Shown piece after piece: positions 16,100-24,003 of a stretch of 64,000 nt of DNA. The stretch is from positions 62,001-126,000 of the forward strand of contig DATLGH010000003.1 in NCBI GenBank assembly GCA_035540635.1, in the 5' to 3' direction. The position numbers were made by a program, and so were the translations under genes. The first letter of the stretch is position 1. Each line of letters opens with the position of its first letter. Under the pieces are notes generated by a model. That model was given only the letters and a program-made list of their open reading frames with translations. It was not told where the DNA came from and did not search any database. The DNA is from Egibacteraceae bacterium (lineage in GTDB: Bacteria; Actinomycetota; Nitriliruptoria; Euzebyales; Egibacteraceae).

Positions 16100-17503
16100 T
16101 CACTGCGCCCGCCTCCCGCCTGGCGTGGACGGTGCGTTGACCCACACGGTCTTCGCGTTCGTGAACTCGCGGATGCCGGGGGCCGCCAGCTCCCGCCCGT
16201 AGCCGGAGTCTTTCACGCCCCCGAAGGGCAGCCGGGGGTCGGACTTCACGAGCTCGTTGACGAAGACCATGCCCGACTCGATGCGGGCCGCGAACCGCTC
16301 ACCCCGCTCGAGGTCGCCGGTCCACACCGCCGCGCCGAGCCCGAACCGTGAGCTGTTCGCCAACGCCAGGGCCGCCTCGTCGTGCTCGGCGTCCATGAGC
16401 ACGGCGACGGGCCCGAACACCTCCTCGGCCGCCGCGGGGGCCTGCGCATTCACGTCGCGCAGCACGGTCGGGGGGTAGTAGAACCCGGGACCCTCGACGG
16501 GCTGACCACCCGTGAGAAGGGTGCCGCCGTCCTGGTGGTCGAGCGTGCGGCGCACCTGATCGTGGACGGTGTCGCGCAGGTCGGCGCGGGCGAGTGGCCC
16601 GACGTCGGTCTCCTCGTCGGTCGGGTCGCCGACGACGAGCTGTGCGACCTCCTCGCAGAAGCGTTCGACGAACTCCTCGTAGACCTGCCGGGCGACGATG
16701 ATCCGCTTCGCGTTGATGCAGCTCTGCCCGGAGTTGAGAAAGCGACTCGCCACCGCCGTCTTCGCCGCCATGGCGAGGTCCGCGTCGTCGAGGACGGTGC
16801 AAGGGTCGGATCCCCCGAGTTCGAGCACGGTCTTCTTCAGGTGCCGCCCCGCGGCGCCGCCGACGGCCCGTCCGGCCCCGTCGCTGCCGGTCAGCGTCAC
16901 GCCACGCACCCGTCGGTCGGCGATGATCCGGTCCGCTTGCTCGTGGCTGATCACCAGCGCCGTGAAGCCACCTTCGGGCAGGCCAGCGGAGAGGAACGCT
17001 TCCTCGAGCGCGAGGGCGCACCCCGTGGTTGCGGCGGCGTGCTTCAGCAACCCGACGTTGCCCGCCGCAAGCGCCGGCACCGCGAACCGCAGCACCTGCC
17101 ACAACGGGAAGTTCCACGGCATGATCGCGAACACGGGCCCGAGTGGGTCGAAGCGGACGTAGCTGCGGACGGCCTCGGTGTCGTGCTGCTCCGGCGCCAG
17201 GTACCCGGGGCTGTGCTCGGCGTAGTGCCGGCACAGCCACACGCACTTGTCCACCTCCGCGCGCGCGGCGGTGATCGGCTTGCCCATCTCCGCGGTGACG
17301 AGGCCGGCGAGGTCGTCGCGACGCGCCTCGAGCACCTCGGCGGCCTTTGCGAGCACGCCCAGGCGCTCGTCGAGCGGGCGGTGCCCCCAGTCGTCCTGCC
17401 ACCGCGACCACGCCCGCGCCAGCCGCTCCCCCACGGCGGCGTCGTCGTGGCGCTCGTAACGGCGGAGCACCTCGCCCGTGGCGGGGTTCACCGTCTCGAT
17501 CAC
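16100..17503 (-). CDS. Succinate-semialdehyde-dehydrogenase-like aldehyde dehydrogenase
   Basis: 467 residues. GTG 17503 (MIETVNPATGEVLRRYE) follows ggaggtgcgac. All ALDH motifs are present: MPWNFPLWQVLRF, cofactor Lys in GLLKHAAAT, Glu in VLELGGSDP, catalytic Cys in NSGQSCINAKR, EEVFGPVAVL and the C-terminal PFGGVKDSGYGREL. The overall pattern, including the INAKR after the Cys, resembles NAD(P)-dependent succinate-semialdehyde dehydrogenases (GabD/YneI-like), which convert succinate semialdehyde to succinate. No aminotransferase lies nearby to support GABA use. A small gene at 17549 precedes it by 45 bases and may be co-transcribed. Confidence 0.88.
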   Translation of the reverse strand: MIETVNPATGEVLRRYERHDDAAVGERLARAWSRWQDDWGHRPLDERLGVLAKAAEVLEARRDDLAGLVTAEMGKPITAARAEVDKCVWLCRHYAEHSPGYLAPEQHDTEAVRSYVRFDPLGPVFAIMPWNFPLWQVLRFAVPALAAGNVGLLKHAAATTGCALALEEAFLSAGLPEGGFTALVISHEQADRIIADRRVRGVTLTGSDGAGRAVGGAAGRHLKKTVLELGGSDPCTVLDDADLAMAAKTAVASRFLNSGQSCINAKRIIVARQVYEEFVERFCEEVAQLVVGDPTDEETDVGPLARADLRDTVHDQVRRTLDHQDGGTLLTGGQPVEGPGFYYPPTVLRDVNAQAPAAAEEVFGPVAVLMDAEHDEAALALANSSRFGLGAAVWTGDLERGERFAARIESGMVFVNELVKSDPRLPFGGVKDSGYGRELAAPGIREFTNAKTVWVNAPSTPGGRRAQ

Positions 17504-17548
17504 GTCGCACCTCCGGATCAGCCGACCTCGCCCAACGCAGCCGGCGCG

Positions 17549-17827
17549 TCAGTGGTCGCGCTCGTCTCCCCTGGTGGCGCCCGCCATCACGGCGTCCACG
17601 TCGTACCCGTCGAGCTGCTGTCTGATCAGGCCCGTGGCCGCAGCGACCTGCTCGGCCAGCTTCGCCTGCCACTCCTCGTGGAACACCGCCCCGTCCACGA
17701 GCGTGCTCCGGTGCGCGTCGTCGAAGGCCTCGGCCCGCAGCAGCCGGCCGAGGCCTTCGAGCAGACGCAGGACCGTGACGGCGTCGGTTGCGGTGAGGTG
17801 GACGGCGGCAGGTCGGTCAACCATCAC
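17549..17827 (-). CDS. Small hypothetical helical protein
   Basis: 92 residues starting GTG-ATG at 17827/17824 (either could be the start). Predicted helices: ATDAVTVLRLLEGLGRLLRAEAF and VFHEEWQAKLAEQVAAATGLI. No Cys, no membrane segment, no recognised family. It lies 45 bases upstream of the aldehyde dehydrogenase on the same strand, so an operon is plausible. Codon third positions are GC-rich. Confidence 0.55.
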   Translation of the reverse strand: MMVDRPAAVHLTATDAVTVLRLLEGLGRLLRAEAFDDAHRSTLVDGAVFHEEWQAKLAEQVAAATGLIRQQLDGYDVDAVMAGATRGDERDH

Positions 17828-17894
17828 CGATCGCCTACCCGCGCTGCGTGACCTGCATGCATCTGGCGCACGTGGCGGCTGCTACGTTGCCTGC

Positions 17895-18554
17895 ATGCGC
17901 CACCCTTCCGCCTACCGCCAGCTCGCCACCGTCTGCTGCGCGCTCGTCCTCCTGCTCGCCGCCTGCGGTCCGGGCGGCGAGTCCGGCACGGACGACGAGG
18001 CGGCGGACGTGCGGGCGCAGCTCGAACAGGCGCAGGAGCGCATCGCCGAGCTCGAAGGCGAGCTCGAAGCGGCCCAAGAAGCGGCCCACGACGACGACAC
18101 TGAGCCGACCCCGCCGGGTGACCGCGGCGAGCCGGCGACCCCTCACACGCCGGAAGGACTCGTCGAGCAGCTCCGCACGTACTTCCCCGCCGCCGACCTG
18201 CCCGAGGGGTGGCAGCCCGGCACGACCAGCTGGGTGCCCGCCGACGTCCCTGTCGGTTACGGCCAGGCCGACGACCCGGCTTTCGGCACGCCCGGTGAGC
18301 TCGCGACTGCGCTGGCGGCCGAGGTGGCCGGCCCGCAGCTCGGCTCGGACGTCTGGGAGGTGACGGCACGGGTCCTCGCGTCCGAGGGCGCGGAGGCGAC
18401 AGCCGCCGTGCTCGTCTGGGGCCTCGCGGACGACGCGGTGGCCGGCAGCGACCTCCGGTTGTACCTCGCCCGCAACGACACGGGCTGGTACGTCGACTCT
18501 GCCGAGGAGCGCTTCCACTGCCGGCGCGGCGTGTCGGGGGACCTCTGCGTCTAA
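17895..18554 (+). CDS. Lipoprotein with coiled coil
   Basis: 219 residues. ATG 17895 begins a lipoprotein signal with a hydrophobic core (LATVCCALVLLLAAC) and lipobox LAAC, placing the mature N-terminal Cys at about residue 25. Next come a Gly/Asp-rich linker, a short coiled coil (VRAQLEQAQERIAELEGELE, about 38-66), a Thr/Pro-rich linker, and an alpha/beta globular C-terminus ending in a region with two Cys (FHCRRGVSGDLCV), which may form a disulfide. Outer-face membrane protein of unknown role. The ribosome site is weak. Confidence 0.72.
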   Translation: MRHPSAYRQLATVCCALVLLLAACGPGGESGTDDEAADVRAQLEQAQERIAELEGELEAAQEAAHDDDTEPTPPGDRGEPATPHTPEGLVEQLRTYFPAADLPEGWQPGTTSWVPADVPVGYGQADDPAFGTPGELATALAAEVAGPQLGSDVWEVTARVLASEGAEATAAVLVWGLADDAVAGSDLRLYLARNDTGWYVDSAEERFHCRRGVSGDLCV

Positions 18555-18578
18555 GGGGGTTCCTGGCGAAACCTCGGC

Positions 18579-18595
18579 GGTCAGCGGCGCTGACC
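18579..18595. terminator. Hairpin between convergent genes
   Basis: GGTCAGC (18579-18585), loop GGC, GCTGACC (18589-18595): a perfect 7-bp stem just after the lipoprotein gene and overlapping the stop codon of the MFS gene. It has no T-run, as usual for hairpins between convergent genes in high-GC actinobacteria. Confidence 0.4.
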
Positions 18596-19903
18596 CGCTG
18601 ACGGCGCCAACGGTGCAGCCACGAGCGTCTCGCGCATGCGCGCGGCGACGTCGGCACCGCTCGCTGCGGTGATGGCGGCGACGACGACGATCGCGGTCGT
18701 CGTGGAGTACGCGTCCGCGAGGACGCCGGCGAGGACCGCGCCGACGGCGAAGCCGATGTCGCGCCAGAACCGGTAGACCCCGATGGCCGCGCCGCGCCAG
18801 GAGGGATGAGCGACATCTCCCACGGCGGCGAGCAGGGTGGGGTAGGCCATCGCCGTTCCCGCGCCGAACAGGGCACTGCCGGCCGCCCAGACCGTTGCGG
18901 TGTCGCCCGAGGCGATCACGAGCAGGCCGGCGGCCTCGGTCCACTGTCCGCCGGCGATGAGCCACTTGCGCCCGATGCGGTCGCTCAGCCCGCCGGTGAG
19001 CAGCTGGCCGACGCCCCAAACCGCAGGAGCGACTGCGGTGAGCAGCCCGACCCTCGCGACGCCGAGGCCTCCCGCGGCGAAGTAGAGGGGGAAAAGCCCC
19101 CACGCCATGCCCTCGTTGAGGTTGTTCACCAGGCCCGCCTGGCTCGCGGCGGACAGGGAGGGTTGGCGCCAGGTCGCGAGGGCGACGACCTCACGGGTCG
19201 TCGTGCCCGCGCCGGCGAGCGTCCCTCGGGTGGCGGCACCCGCGCCGCGGCCCGTCGCCTGCTCGGCGACCTCCTGGGCGACGTGGCCTGCGGTCTCACG
19301 CACGAAGAGGGCGGACAGACCGAAGCCCAGACCCACGAACGCCACGCCGAGGAAGAACGGGGCGGGGCGCAGGCCCCAGGCGGCGGCGATCGCCCCGGTC
19401 GCCCAGGCGGCCGCCGCGACCGCGCCGTAGCCCGCCGCCTCGTTGAACCCCATGGCGAGACCACGCCGGGCGGGCCCCACGAGGTCTATCTTCATGATGA
19501 CCGTCACCGACCAGGCCAGTCCCTGGTTGACGCCGAGCAGGACGTTGGCGAGCACGACCCACTCCCACGCGGGCGCCCACATCAGCAGGAACGGCACGGG
19601 CGCCCCGACGACCCATCCGGCGAGCAGGACGGGCTTGCGCCCGTAGCGGTCGGCCAGCGCCCCGGCGAAGAGGTTCGTGCACGCCTTCGTCACCCCGAAC
19701 GCGGCGATGAACGTGAGCATCGCGGTGAACGAGCCGAGCCCGAAAGCGTCCTCGGCGAGCAGCGGCAGGACAGTGCGCTCCTGACCGACCATCCCGCCGA
19801 CGAGGGCGTTCACGCCGACGAGCAGGGCGAACTGGCCGAGGTTGTCCCGCAGTCCCAGCCGGACGGGACACGGGCCCGCCCCGGCCGGTGCCGGGGGGGT
19901 CAC
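18581..19903 (-). CDS. MFS transporter coupled to sulfur-transferase gene
   Basis: 440-residue major facilitator with about 12 transmembrane helices. GTG 19903 is chosen because it overlaps the upstream stop (GTGA at 19903-19900) and the hydrophobic protein begins there; the open frame farther upstream is antisense-like. MFS signature loops are visible: GALADRYGRKPVLLAG after helix 2 and GGLSDRIGRKWLIAG in the second half. Coupling to a persulfide-handling enzyme and divergence from an ArsR-rhodanese regulator suggest export of a sulfur species or thiol (inference); sequence alone gives no substrate. Confidence 0.85.
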   Translation of the reverse strand: MTPPAPAGAGPCPVRLGLRDNLGQFALLVGVNALVGGMVGQERTVLPLLAEDAFGLGSFTAMLTFIAAFGVTKACTNLFAGALADRYGRKPVLLAGWVVGAPVPFLLMWAPAWEWVVLANVLLGVNQGLAWSVTVIMKIDLVGPARRGLAMGFNEAAGYGAVAAAAWATGAIAAAWGLRPAPFFLGVAFVGLGFGLSALFVRETAGHVAQEVAEQATGRGAGAATRGTLAGAGTTTREVVALATWRQPSLSAASQAGLVNNLNEGMAWGLFPLYFAAGGLGVARVGLLTAVAPAVWGVGQLLTGGLSDRIGRKWLIAGGQWTEAAGLLVIASGDTATVWAAGSALFGAGTAMAYPTLLAAVGDVAHPSWRGAAIGVYRFWRDIGFAVGAVLAGVLADAYSTTTAIVVVAAITAASGADVAARMRETLVAAPLAPSAGQRR

Positions 19904-21258
19904 GGCGCCGTCCGCAGTTGGGTGCCCCTCGCGGCGGCGAGCTCCTCGGGGCCGCCCGCTAGTGCCGCGACGTCGCGGTGCCCGGCACGGGCGAGCAGGC
20001 TCGCCGCGGTCATCGCGCGCTCGCCGTGCGCGCAGTGGGTCAGCAGCGGCCCCCCGCCGAGGTCGTCGCCGGCAGCGGTCAGCGCGCCGAGCTCGACGTG
20101 GCGGGCGCCGGGCAGGTGGCCCGCCGCCCACTCCCCGTGCTGGCGGACGTCCACAACCCGCCGGTGCTGTTCGGCGTGCGCGGCATCGACCAGGGGGATG
20201 CGCGCGAGGTTCCTGCCCGCGGCGGCCCAGGCGTCCACTCCCCCGGCGAGCTCCCCTGCGAGCCGCTCGAAGCCGATGGACAGCGCCGCCCGGACGAGCT
20301 GCCTGCGGTCGGTGTCGGCGTCGGCCACGAACACGAGGGGACGGCCTCGGTCAACGAGCCAGCCGAGCCACGGGGCGAACTGGGGACGCAGGGGGATGGA
20401 CAGGGAGCCGGGGATGTGGCCGGCGGCGAACGCGGCGACGCCGCGCACGTCGACGACCTCCGCACCGGCGCCGACCAGCCGGTCGAGGTCCTCGACGGAA
20501 CGCGGCTCGAGGGCCGGTGGCTTCGGCCCATACAGCCGCGGGCCCGCCCGGTTCACGTTCCGCAGCTCGAGAAAGTACGGCGGGTAGCTGCCGAGGCCGC
20601 CGAGCAGACGGGCGACGAAGTCGTCCTCGTCGGCGGCCTGCAGCAGCGGGTTGGCCGCCCGCTCCGCGCCGATGGTGGTGACGCGATCGTCGCCGGCGCC
20701 CGTGGAGCAGAAGGACCCCGCACCGTGCGTCGGGTAGACGGTCAGCGCGTCGGGCAGGGACAGCAGGCGGTCGCGCACGGACCGGTACGCGGCCCGGGCG
20801 AGGCGGTCGGTGTGCGCGGCGCCCAACAGGTCGGGGCGGGCGACGCCCCCGACGATGAGCGTCCCGCCGGTGAACACGGCGAGCGATCGGCCGTCCTCCT
20901 CGATGAGGTAGGCGAGGTGCTCGGGTGTGTGCCCGGGCGTCGCCAGGGCCCGCAGGGTAAGACCGCCGACGTCGACCTCGTCACCGTCGTCGAGCAGCCG
21001 CGCGTCGAAGTCCACCGGGGCGCCGCCCGAAGCGAGCACCACCGCGCCCCCGGCGGCCAGCTCACCGCTGCCGGAGACGAAGTCGGCGTGCAGGTGGGTC
21101 TCCGCGGCGAAGCGGATCCGCCAGCCGCGCTCCTCGGCGATGCGGAGGTAGGGGGACGGGTCGCGGAAGGGATCGACGACCATCGCACCCCCGTCGCCGA
21201 GCCCGACGACGTACGAGCTGTTGCCCAGGCCCTCGTCGACGACCGCCACGATCTCCAT
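19900..21258 (-). CDS. Metallo-beta-lactamase fold / double-rhodanese protein
   Basis: 452 residues from ATG 21258 (MEIVAVVDEGLGNSSYVV), preceded by gggagg. Domain order: a metallo-hydrolase of persulfide-dioxygenase/glyoxalase II type (THLHADFVSG metal motif, TPGHTPEHLAYL, YPTHGAG; about 1-235), a first rhodanese-like domain lacking a catalytic Cys (VVDVRGVAAFAAGHIPGSL; VADAD in place of the loop), and a second rhodanese with the Cys loop THCAHGERA. The family (CstB-like, ETHE1-like) oxidises or transfers persulfide sulfur. It is transcribed divergently from its likely regulator and translationally coupled to the MFS gene. Confidence 0.88.
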   Translation of the reverse strand: MEIVAVVDEGLGNSSYVVGLGDGGAMVVDPFRDPSPYLRIAEERGWRIRFAAETHLHADFVSGSGELAAGGAVVLASGGAPVDFDARLLDDGDEVDVGGLTLRALATPGHTPEHLAYLIEEDGRSLAVFTGGTLIVGGVARPDLLGAAHTDRLARAAYRSVRDRLLSLPDALTVYPTHGAGSFCSTGAGDDRVTTIGAERAANPLLQAADEDDFVARLLGGLGSYPPYFLELRNVNRAGPRLYGPKPPALEPRSVEDLDRLVGAGAEVVDVRGVAAFAAGHIPGSLSIPLRPQFAPWLGWLVDRGRPLVFVADADTDRRQLVRAALSIGFERLAGELAGGVDAWAAAGRNLARIPLVDAAHAEQHRRVVDVRQHGEWAAGHLPGARHVELGALTAAGDDLGGGPLLTHCAHGERAMTAASLLARAGHRDVAALAGGPEELAAARGTQLRTAP

Positions 21259-21295
21259 GGCCGCACCCTCCCCACCCACCGGCACGCCATCCATT

Positions 21296-21315
21296 ATTCC
21301 ATAGATCTCTAGAAT
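21296..21315. promoter_or_regulatory. ArsR-type palindromic operator in divergent promoter
   Basis: A 20-bp near-palindrome (ATTCCATAGA | TCTCTAGAAT, 8 of 10 symmetric positions) in an A+T-rich island of an otherwise GC-rich region. It fits between a possible -35 TTCCAT (21297-21302) and -10 TATCAT (21320-21325, 17-base spacing) for the rightward regulator gene, and lies 38 bases upstream of the leftward gene. Dimeric ArsR/SmtB repressors bind such sites, so autoregulation and control of the sulfur module are likely. Confidence 0.65.
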
Positions 21316-21360
21316 TCGCTATCATGGGCTCGGCCGGTGAGCCCGACCGTGGACAGACTC

Positions 21361-22047
21361 ATGAGCAACCGCCAGCTGAAGGACGCGCTGTACGGCCAGC
21401 TCGCGAGGGCGGCCAAGGCCCTGGCGAACGGCAAGCGCCTCGAGGTGCTCGAGCTGCTCGCCCAGGGCGAACGCCGTGTGGAGGCGATCGCTCGGGCGAC
21501 CGCCATGAGCGTGACGAACACGTCCGCGCATCTCCAGGTGCTGCGCCAGGGCGGTCTCGTCGCCGCGCGCAAGGATGGCACCCGGGTGTACTACCGCCTC
21601 GCCGGTGACGACGTCGCGCGGTTCGTCATCGCGTTGCGCGACCTCGCACGGTCCCGCCTGGGGGATGTCGACCGCGCGGCCCGGGCGTACCTCGACACGC
21701 CCGATGACGAGCAGGGGCCCGTCTCGCGGGAGGAGCTGTGGGAGCGCATCCAACGCGGGGGCACCGTCGTCGTCGACGTCCGCCCCGCCGAGGAGTACGC
21801 CGCCGGGCACATCCCGGGCGCGGTGTCCGTTCCCGTCGACGAGCTGGAGGCCCGCCTCGCCGAGCTTCCCGAGGATACCGAGATCGTCGCGTACTGCCGG
21901 GGGCCGTTCTGCGTCTACGCGCCGCAGGCGGTGAGCGTCCTGCGGCGCCACGGGCGCACCGCACGCCAGCTCGAGGACGGCTTCCCCGAGTGGCGCCTCG
22001 ACGCGCGGCCCGTCGAGACCGCGCGGTCGCCCGCAGCCTCGCTGTAG
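21361..22047 (+). CDS. ArsR-family regulator fused to a rhodanese domain
   Basis: 228 residues from ATG 21361 (MSNRQLKDALYGQLARAA); a GTG at 21337 would add eight residues but would leave almost no leader after the predicted promoter. The N-terminal winged helix (about 1-95) has the ArsR recognition region VEAIARATAMSVTNTSAHLQ and DGTRVYYRL. The C-terminal rhodanese (about 120-215) has VVDVRPAEEYAAGHIPGA and the Cys-containing loop AYCRGPFCVYAPQ. The DNA-binding part lacks the usual ArsR metal-binding Cys pair, so sensing probably uses the rhodanese Cys (persulfide or sulfide; inference). Divergent from the persulfide-handling genes. Confidence 0.87.
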   Translation: MSNRQLKDALYGQLARAAKALANGKRLEVLELLAQGERRVEAIARATAMSVTNTSAHLQVLRQGGLVAARKDGTRVYYRLAGDDVARFVIALRDLARSRLGDVDRAARAYLDTPDDEQGPVSREELWERIQRGGTVVVDVRPAEEYAAGHIPGAVSVPVDELEARLAELPEDTEIVAYCRGPFCVYAPQAVSVLRRHGRTARQLEDGFPEWRLDARPVETARSPAASL

Positions 22048-22118
22048 CGGCCGCCGCTTGCCGTGCGGGGGGGAAGATCCGGCCCGGGTCGCGCCCGACC
22101 ATACGGATGCAAGTGAAC

Positions 22119-22134
22119 CCGGGCCATGGCCCGG
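22119..22134. terminator. Palindromic hairpin between convergent genes
   Basis: CCGGGC CATG GCCCGG is a perfect 16-bp palindrome (6-bp stem, 4-base loop) followed by an A/T-richer stretch with TTTT at about 22143. It lies between the ends of the ArsR-rhodanese gene and the convergent ABC ATPase gene, where a bidirectional terminator is expected. Confidence 0.4.
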
Positions 22135-22162
22135 CCGGATCATTTTCTCGCGCGATGAGGGA

Positions 22163-22897
22163 CTAGATCGCCACCGGCGCCGGCGGCTCGGGTTGCGCGC
22201 CCTCCGACAGGCGGCCGTCCTCGAGCCACAGCACACGGTCGGCGAGGCCGACGATGCGGGGATCGTGGGTGACGCACACGACACTCGTGCTCCCCTCGTC
22301 GACGAGTCCGCGCAGGATCCCCATGACGCCCGCGCCGGTGCGCGAGTCGAGCGCACCGGTCGGCTCGTCGGCGAGCACGAGCGGCGGGTCGTTGGCCAGC
22401 GCGCGGGCGATGGCCACGCGCTGGCGCTCGCCTCCGGACAGCTGAGCGGGCAGGTGGTCGAAGCGGCGCTCGAGCTCCATCCTGGCGAGCAGCTCGCGCG
22501 CGCGCTCCTCGGCCGGCGCACGCCGCCGACCCGCCGCCTCGAGGACGATCCGTACGTTTTCGACCGCAGTGAGGTTGGCGAGGAGATTGGCCGCCTGGAA
22601 GACGAAGCCGACGCGGCGCAAGCGCAGCTCCGGCAGGTGCCGCTCGCCCAGGCCGCTGATCTCGTCGCCGCCGAGCCACACACGACCGGACGACGGCCGC
22701 AGCAGCCCCCCGCACATGAGCAGCAGCGTCGTCTTCCCCGACCCGGACGGTCCCATGACGAGGACGAGTTCGCCCCGGCCGACCGTGAACGACGCGTCGA
22801 CCGTCGCGCTCACCTCCTCGGCCGTCGTCGCGTACGTCTTCGCCAGGCCCTCGACCCGCAGGACCGGTTCGGCCGCTGCGTCAGCCGGCTCGCTCAC
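22163..22897 (-). CDS. ABC transporter ATPase (MacB/LolD type)
   Basis: 244 residues. GTG 22897 overlaps the permease stop by 4 bases (GTGA). Walker A GPSGSGKTT, Q-loop in FQAANLLANLT, signature LSGGERQRVAIARAL, Walker B PLVLADEPTGALD and the switch His in VVCVTHDPR are all present, so it should hydrolyse ATP. The pattern is that of LolD/MacB-family ATPases that work with FtsX-like permeases for lipoprotein or lipid extraction or export. Last gene of a three-gene operon (24000-25199, 22894-24003, 22163-22897), each overlapping the next by 4 bases. Confidence 0.92.
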   Translation of the reverse strand: MSEPADAAAEPVLRVEGLAKTYATTAEEVSATVDASFTVGRGELVLVMGPSGSGKTTLLLMCGGLLRPSSGRVWLGGDEISGLGERHLPELRLRRVGFVFQAANLLANLTAVENVRIVLEAAGRRRAPAEERARELLARMELERRFDHLPAQLSGGERQRVAIARALANDPPLVLADEPTGALDSRTGAGVMGILRGLVDEGSTSVVCVTHDPRIVGLADRVLWLEDGRLSEGAQPEPPAPVAI

Positions 22898-24003
22898 GCG
22901 CGGAACACCTCTGCCGGGTGCAGGCGGGCGATAGGCCGGGCGGGGACGAATGAGGCCACGAGCGCCATGCCGGCGGTCGCGGCACCGGCGAAGCCGACGT
23001 CGGAGGGGCTGATCGAGGCGACGAAGACCGGTTGGAGGACCTCGGCGAGCGCCGCCACCCCGAAGGCGAGCGCGCAGCCCGCGACGAAGCCCGCCGCGGC
23101 GGAGATCATGGACTGCTGGAACACGATCGTGTACAGCCTGCGGTTGGAGAAGCCGATCGCCTTCAGCACCCCGTACTCCCGCGCCCGCTCGATCGTTGCG
23201 GTGTAGATGATGAGCCCGATCGTCGCCGCCCCCACCGCCATGGCGATGAGCACGAGGACGAACAGCATCGGCCGGAAGCCGTCGCCGAGGGTCCCCGCTT
23301 CGGCGTCGGCCAGAGCCTGGCTCGTCCGCGCGCGCACGCCGGCGACCTCCCGTTCGAGGTCGCGGGCGACCCGCGCGGTCGACGCGCCCTCGGTGCGCAC
23401 GAGGAAGTGGCTCGCCAGGCCCTGCGCATCGAAAAGGCGGGCGACGTCTCGCCGCTGCAGCCAGGCGTACTGGTAGACGAGGGCGTTGCCGCCGCGCACC
23501 ACCGCGGCGACGCGCATGCGGGTACCCCCGATGTCGAGCACGTCGCCGGGCGCCAGGCCGTGGATCTTCGCGAACACCCGGTCGATGACGAGCTCACCGG
23601 GGCGCGGTCTCGGTGCGGCGTCGCCGAGCCCCCTCGGCCAGCCCGCCGCGCGGGCGCCGTCGACACCGACGAGGAAGAGGTCGACGTCGCGGCCGTCGAG
23701 GGGGAAGGTAACGGCGCGGGTCAGCAGCGGGTAGACGCCGGCCACGCCCGCCACGCCGGCGAGCTCGTCGCGAAGGTCGGCGGACAGCGTCGAGGTGGAC
23801 TGGATGAGCCGGTCGGGGGTGGCCGCCTGGCTCACCCACAGGTCCGCGTCGACGTTGCGGGCGTAGTCGGTGGCCTGCGTCAGGATGCCGTCGTAGAGGC
23901 CCCGGACGATGAGGATGAGGAGCACCGCGAAGGCCACGCCGCCCGTCGACAGCAGGAAGCGGGCGCGCTGATGCCCGAGGTTCTTCCACGCGATGTTCGT
24001 CAT
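22894..24003 (-). CDS. ABC transporter permease, FtsX/MacB type
   Basis: 369 residues. ATG 24003 overlaps the previous stop (ATGA). Layout is that of MacB/FtsX permeases: N-terminal transmembrane helix (RFLLSTGGVAFAVLLILIVRG), a large extracytoplasmic domain (about 40-240), then three C-terminal helices with the conserved YGVLKAIGFSNRRLY loop and the final PARPIARLHPAEVFRA. It should form a dimeric mechanotransmission-type transporter with the adjacent ATPase. Cargo unknown; the SRPBCC/DUF5995 protein encoded just upstream is a candidate partner. Confidence 0.9.
   Translation of the reverse strand: MTNIAWKNLGHQRARFLLSTGGVAFAVLLILIVRGLYDGILTQATDYARNVDADLWVSQAATPDRLIQSTSTLSADLRDELAGVAGVAGVYPLLTRAVTFPLDGRDVDLFLVGVDGARAAGWPRGLGDAAPRPRPGELVIDRVFAKIHGLAPGDVLDIGGTRMRVAAVVRGGNALVYQYAWLQRRDVARLFDAQGLASHFLVRTEGASTARVARDLEREVAGVRARTSQALADAEAGTLGDGFRPMLFVLVLIAMAVGAATIGLIIYTATIERAREYGVLKAIGFSNRRLYTIVFQQSMISAAAGFVAGCALAFGVAALAEVLQPVFVASISPSDVGFAGAATAGMALVASFVPARPIARLHPAEVFRA

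Noticed and set aside
16382-17851. 489-codon forward frame opposite the second aldehyde dehydrogenase
   Set aside because: Antisense shadow; the reverse strand has intact catalytic motifs and a ribosome site.
18806-20587. 593-codon forward frame across the MFS and MBL-rhodanese genes
   Set aside because: Composition typical of antisense frames (His/Arg/Gly-rich), no motif, and it spans two genes.
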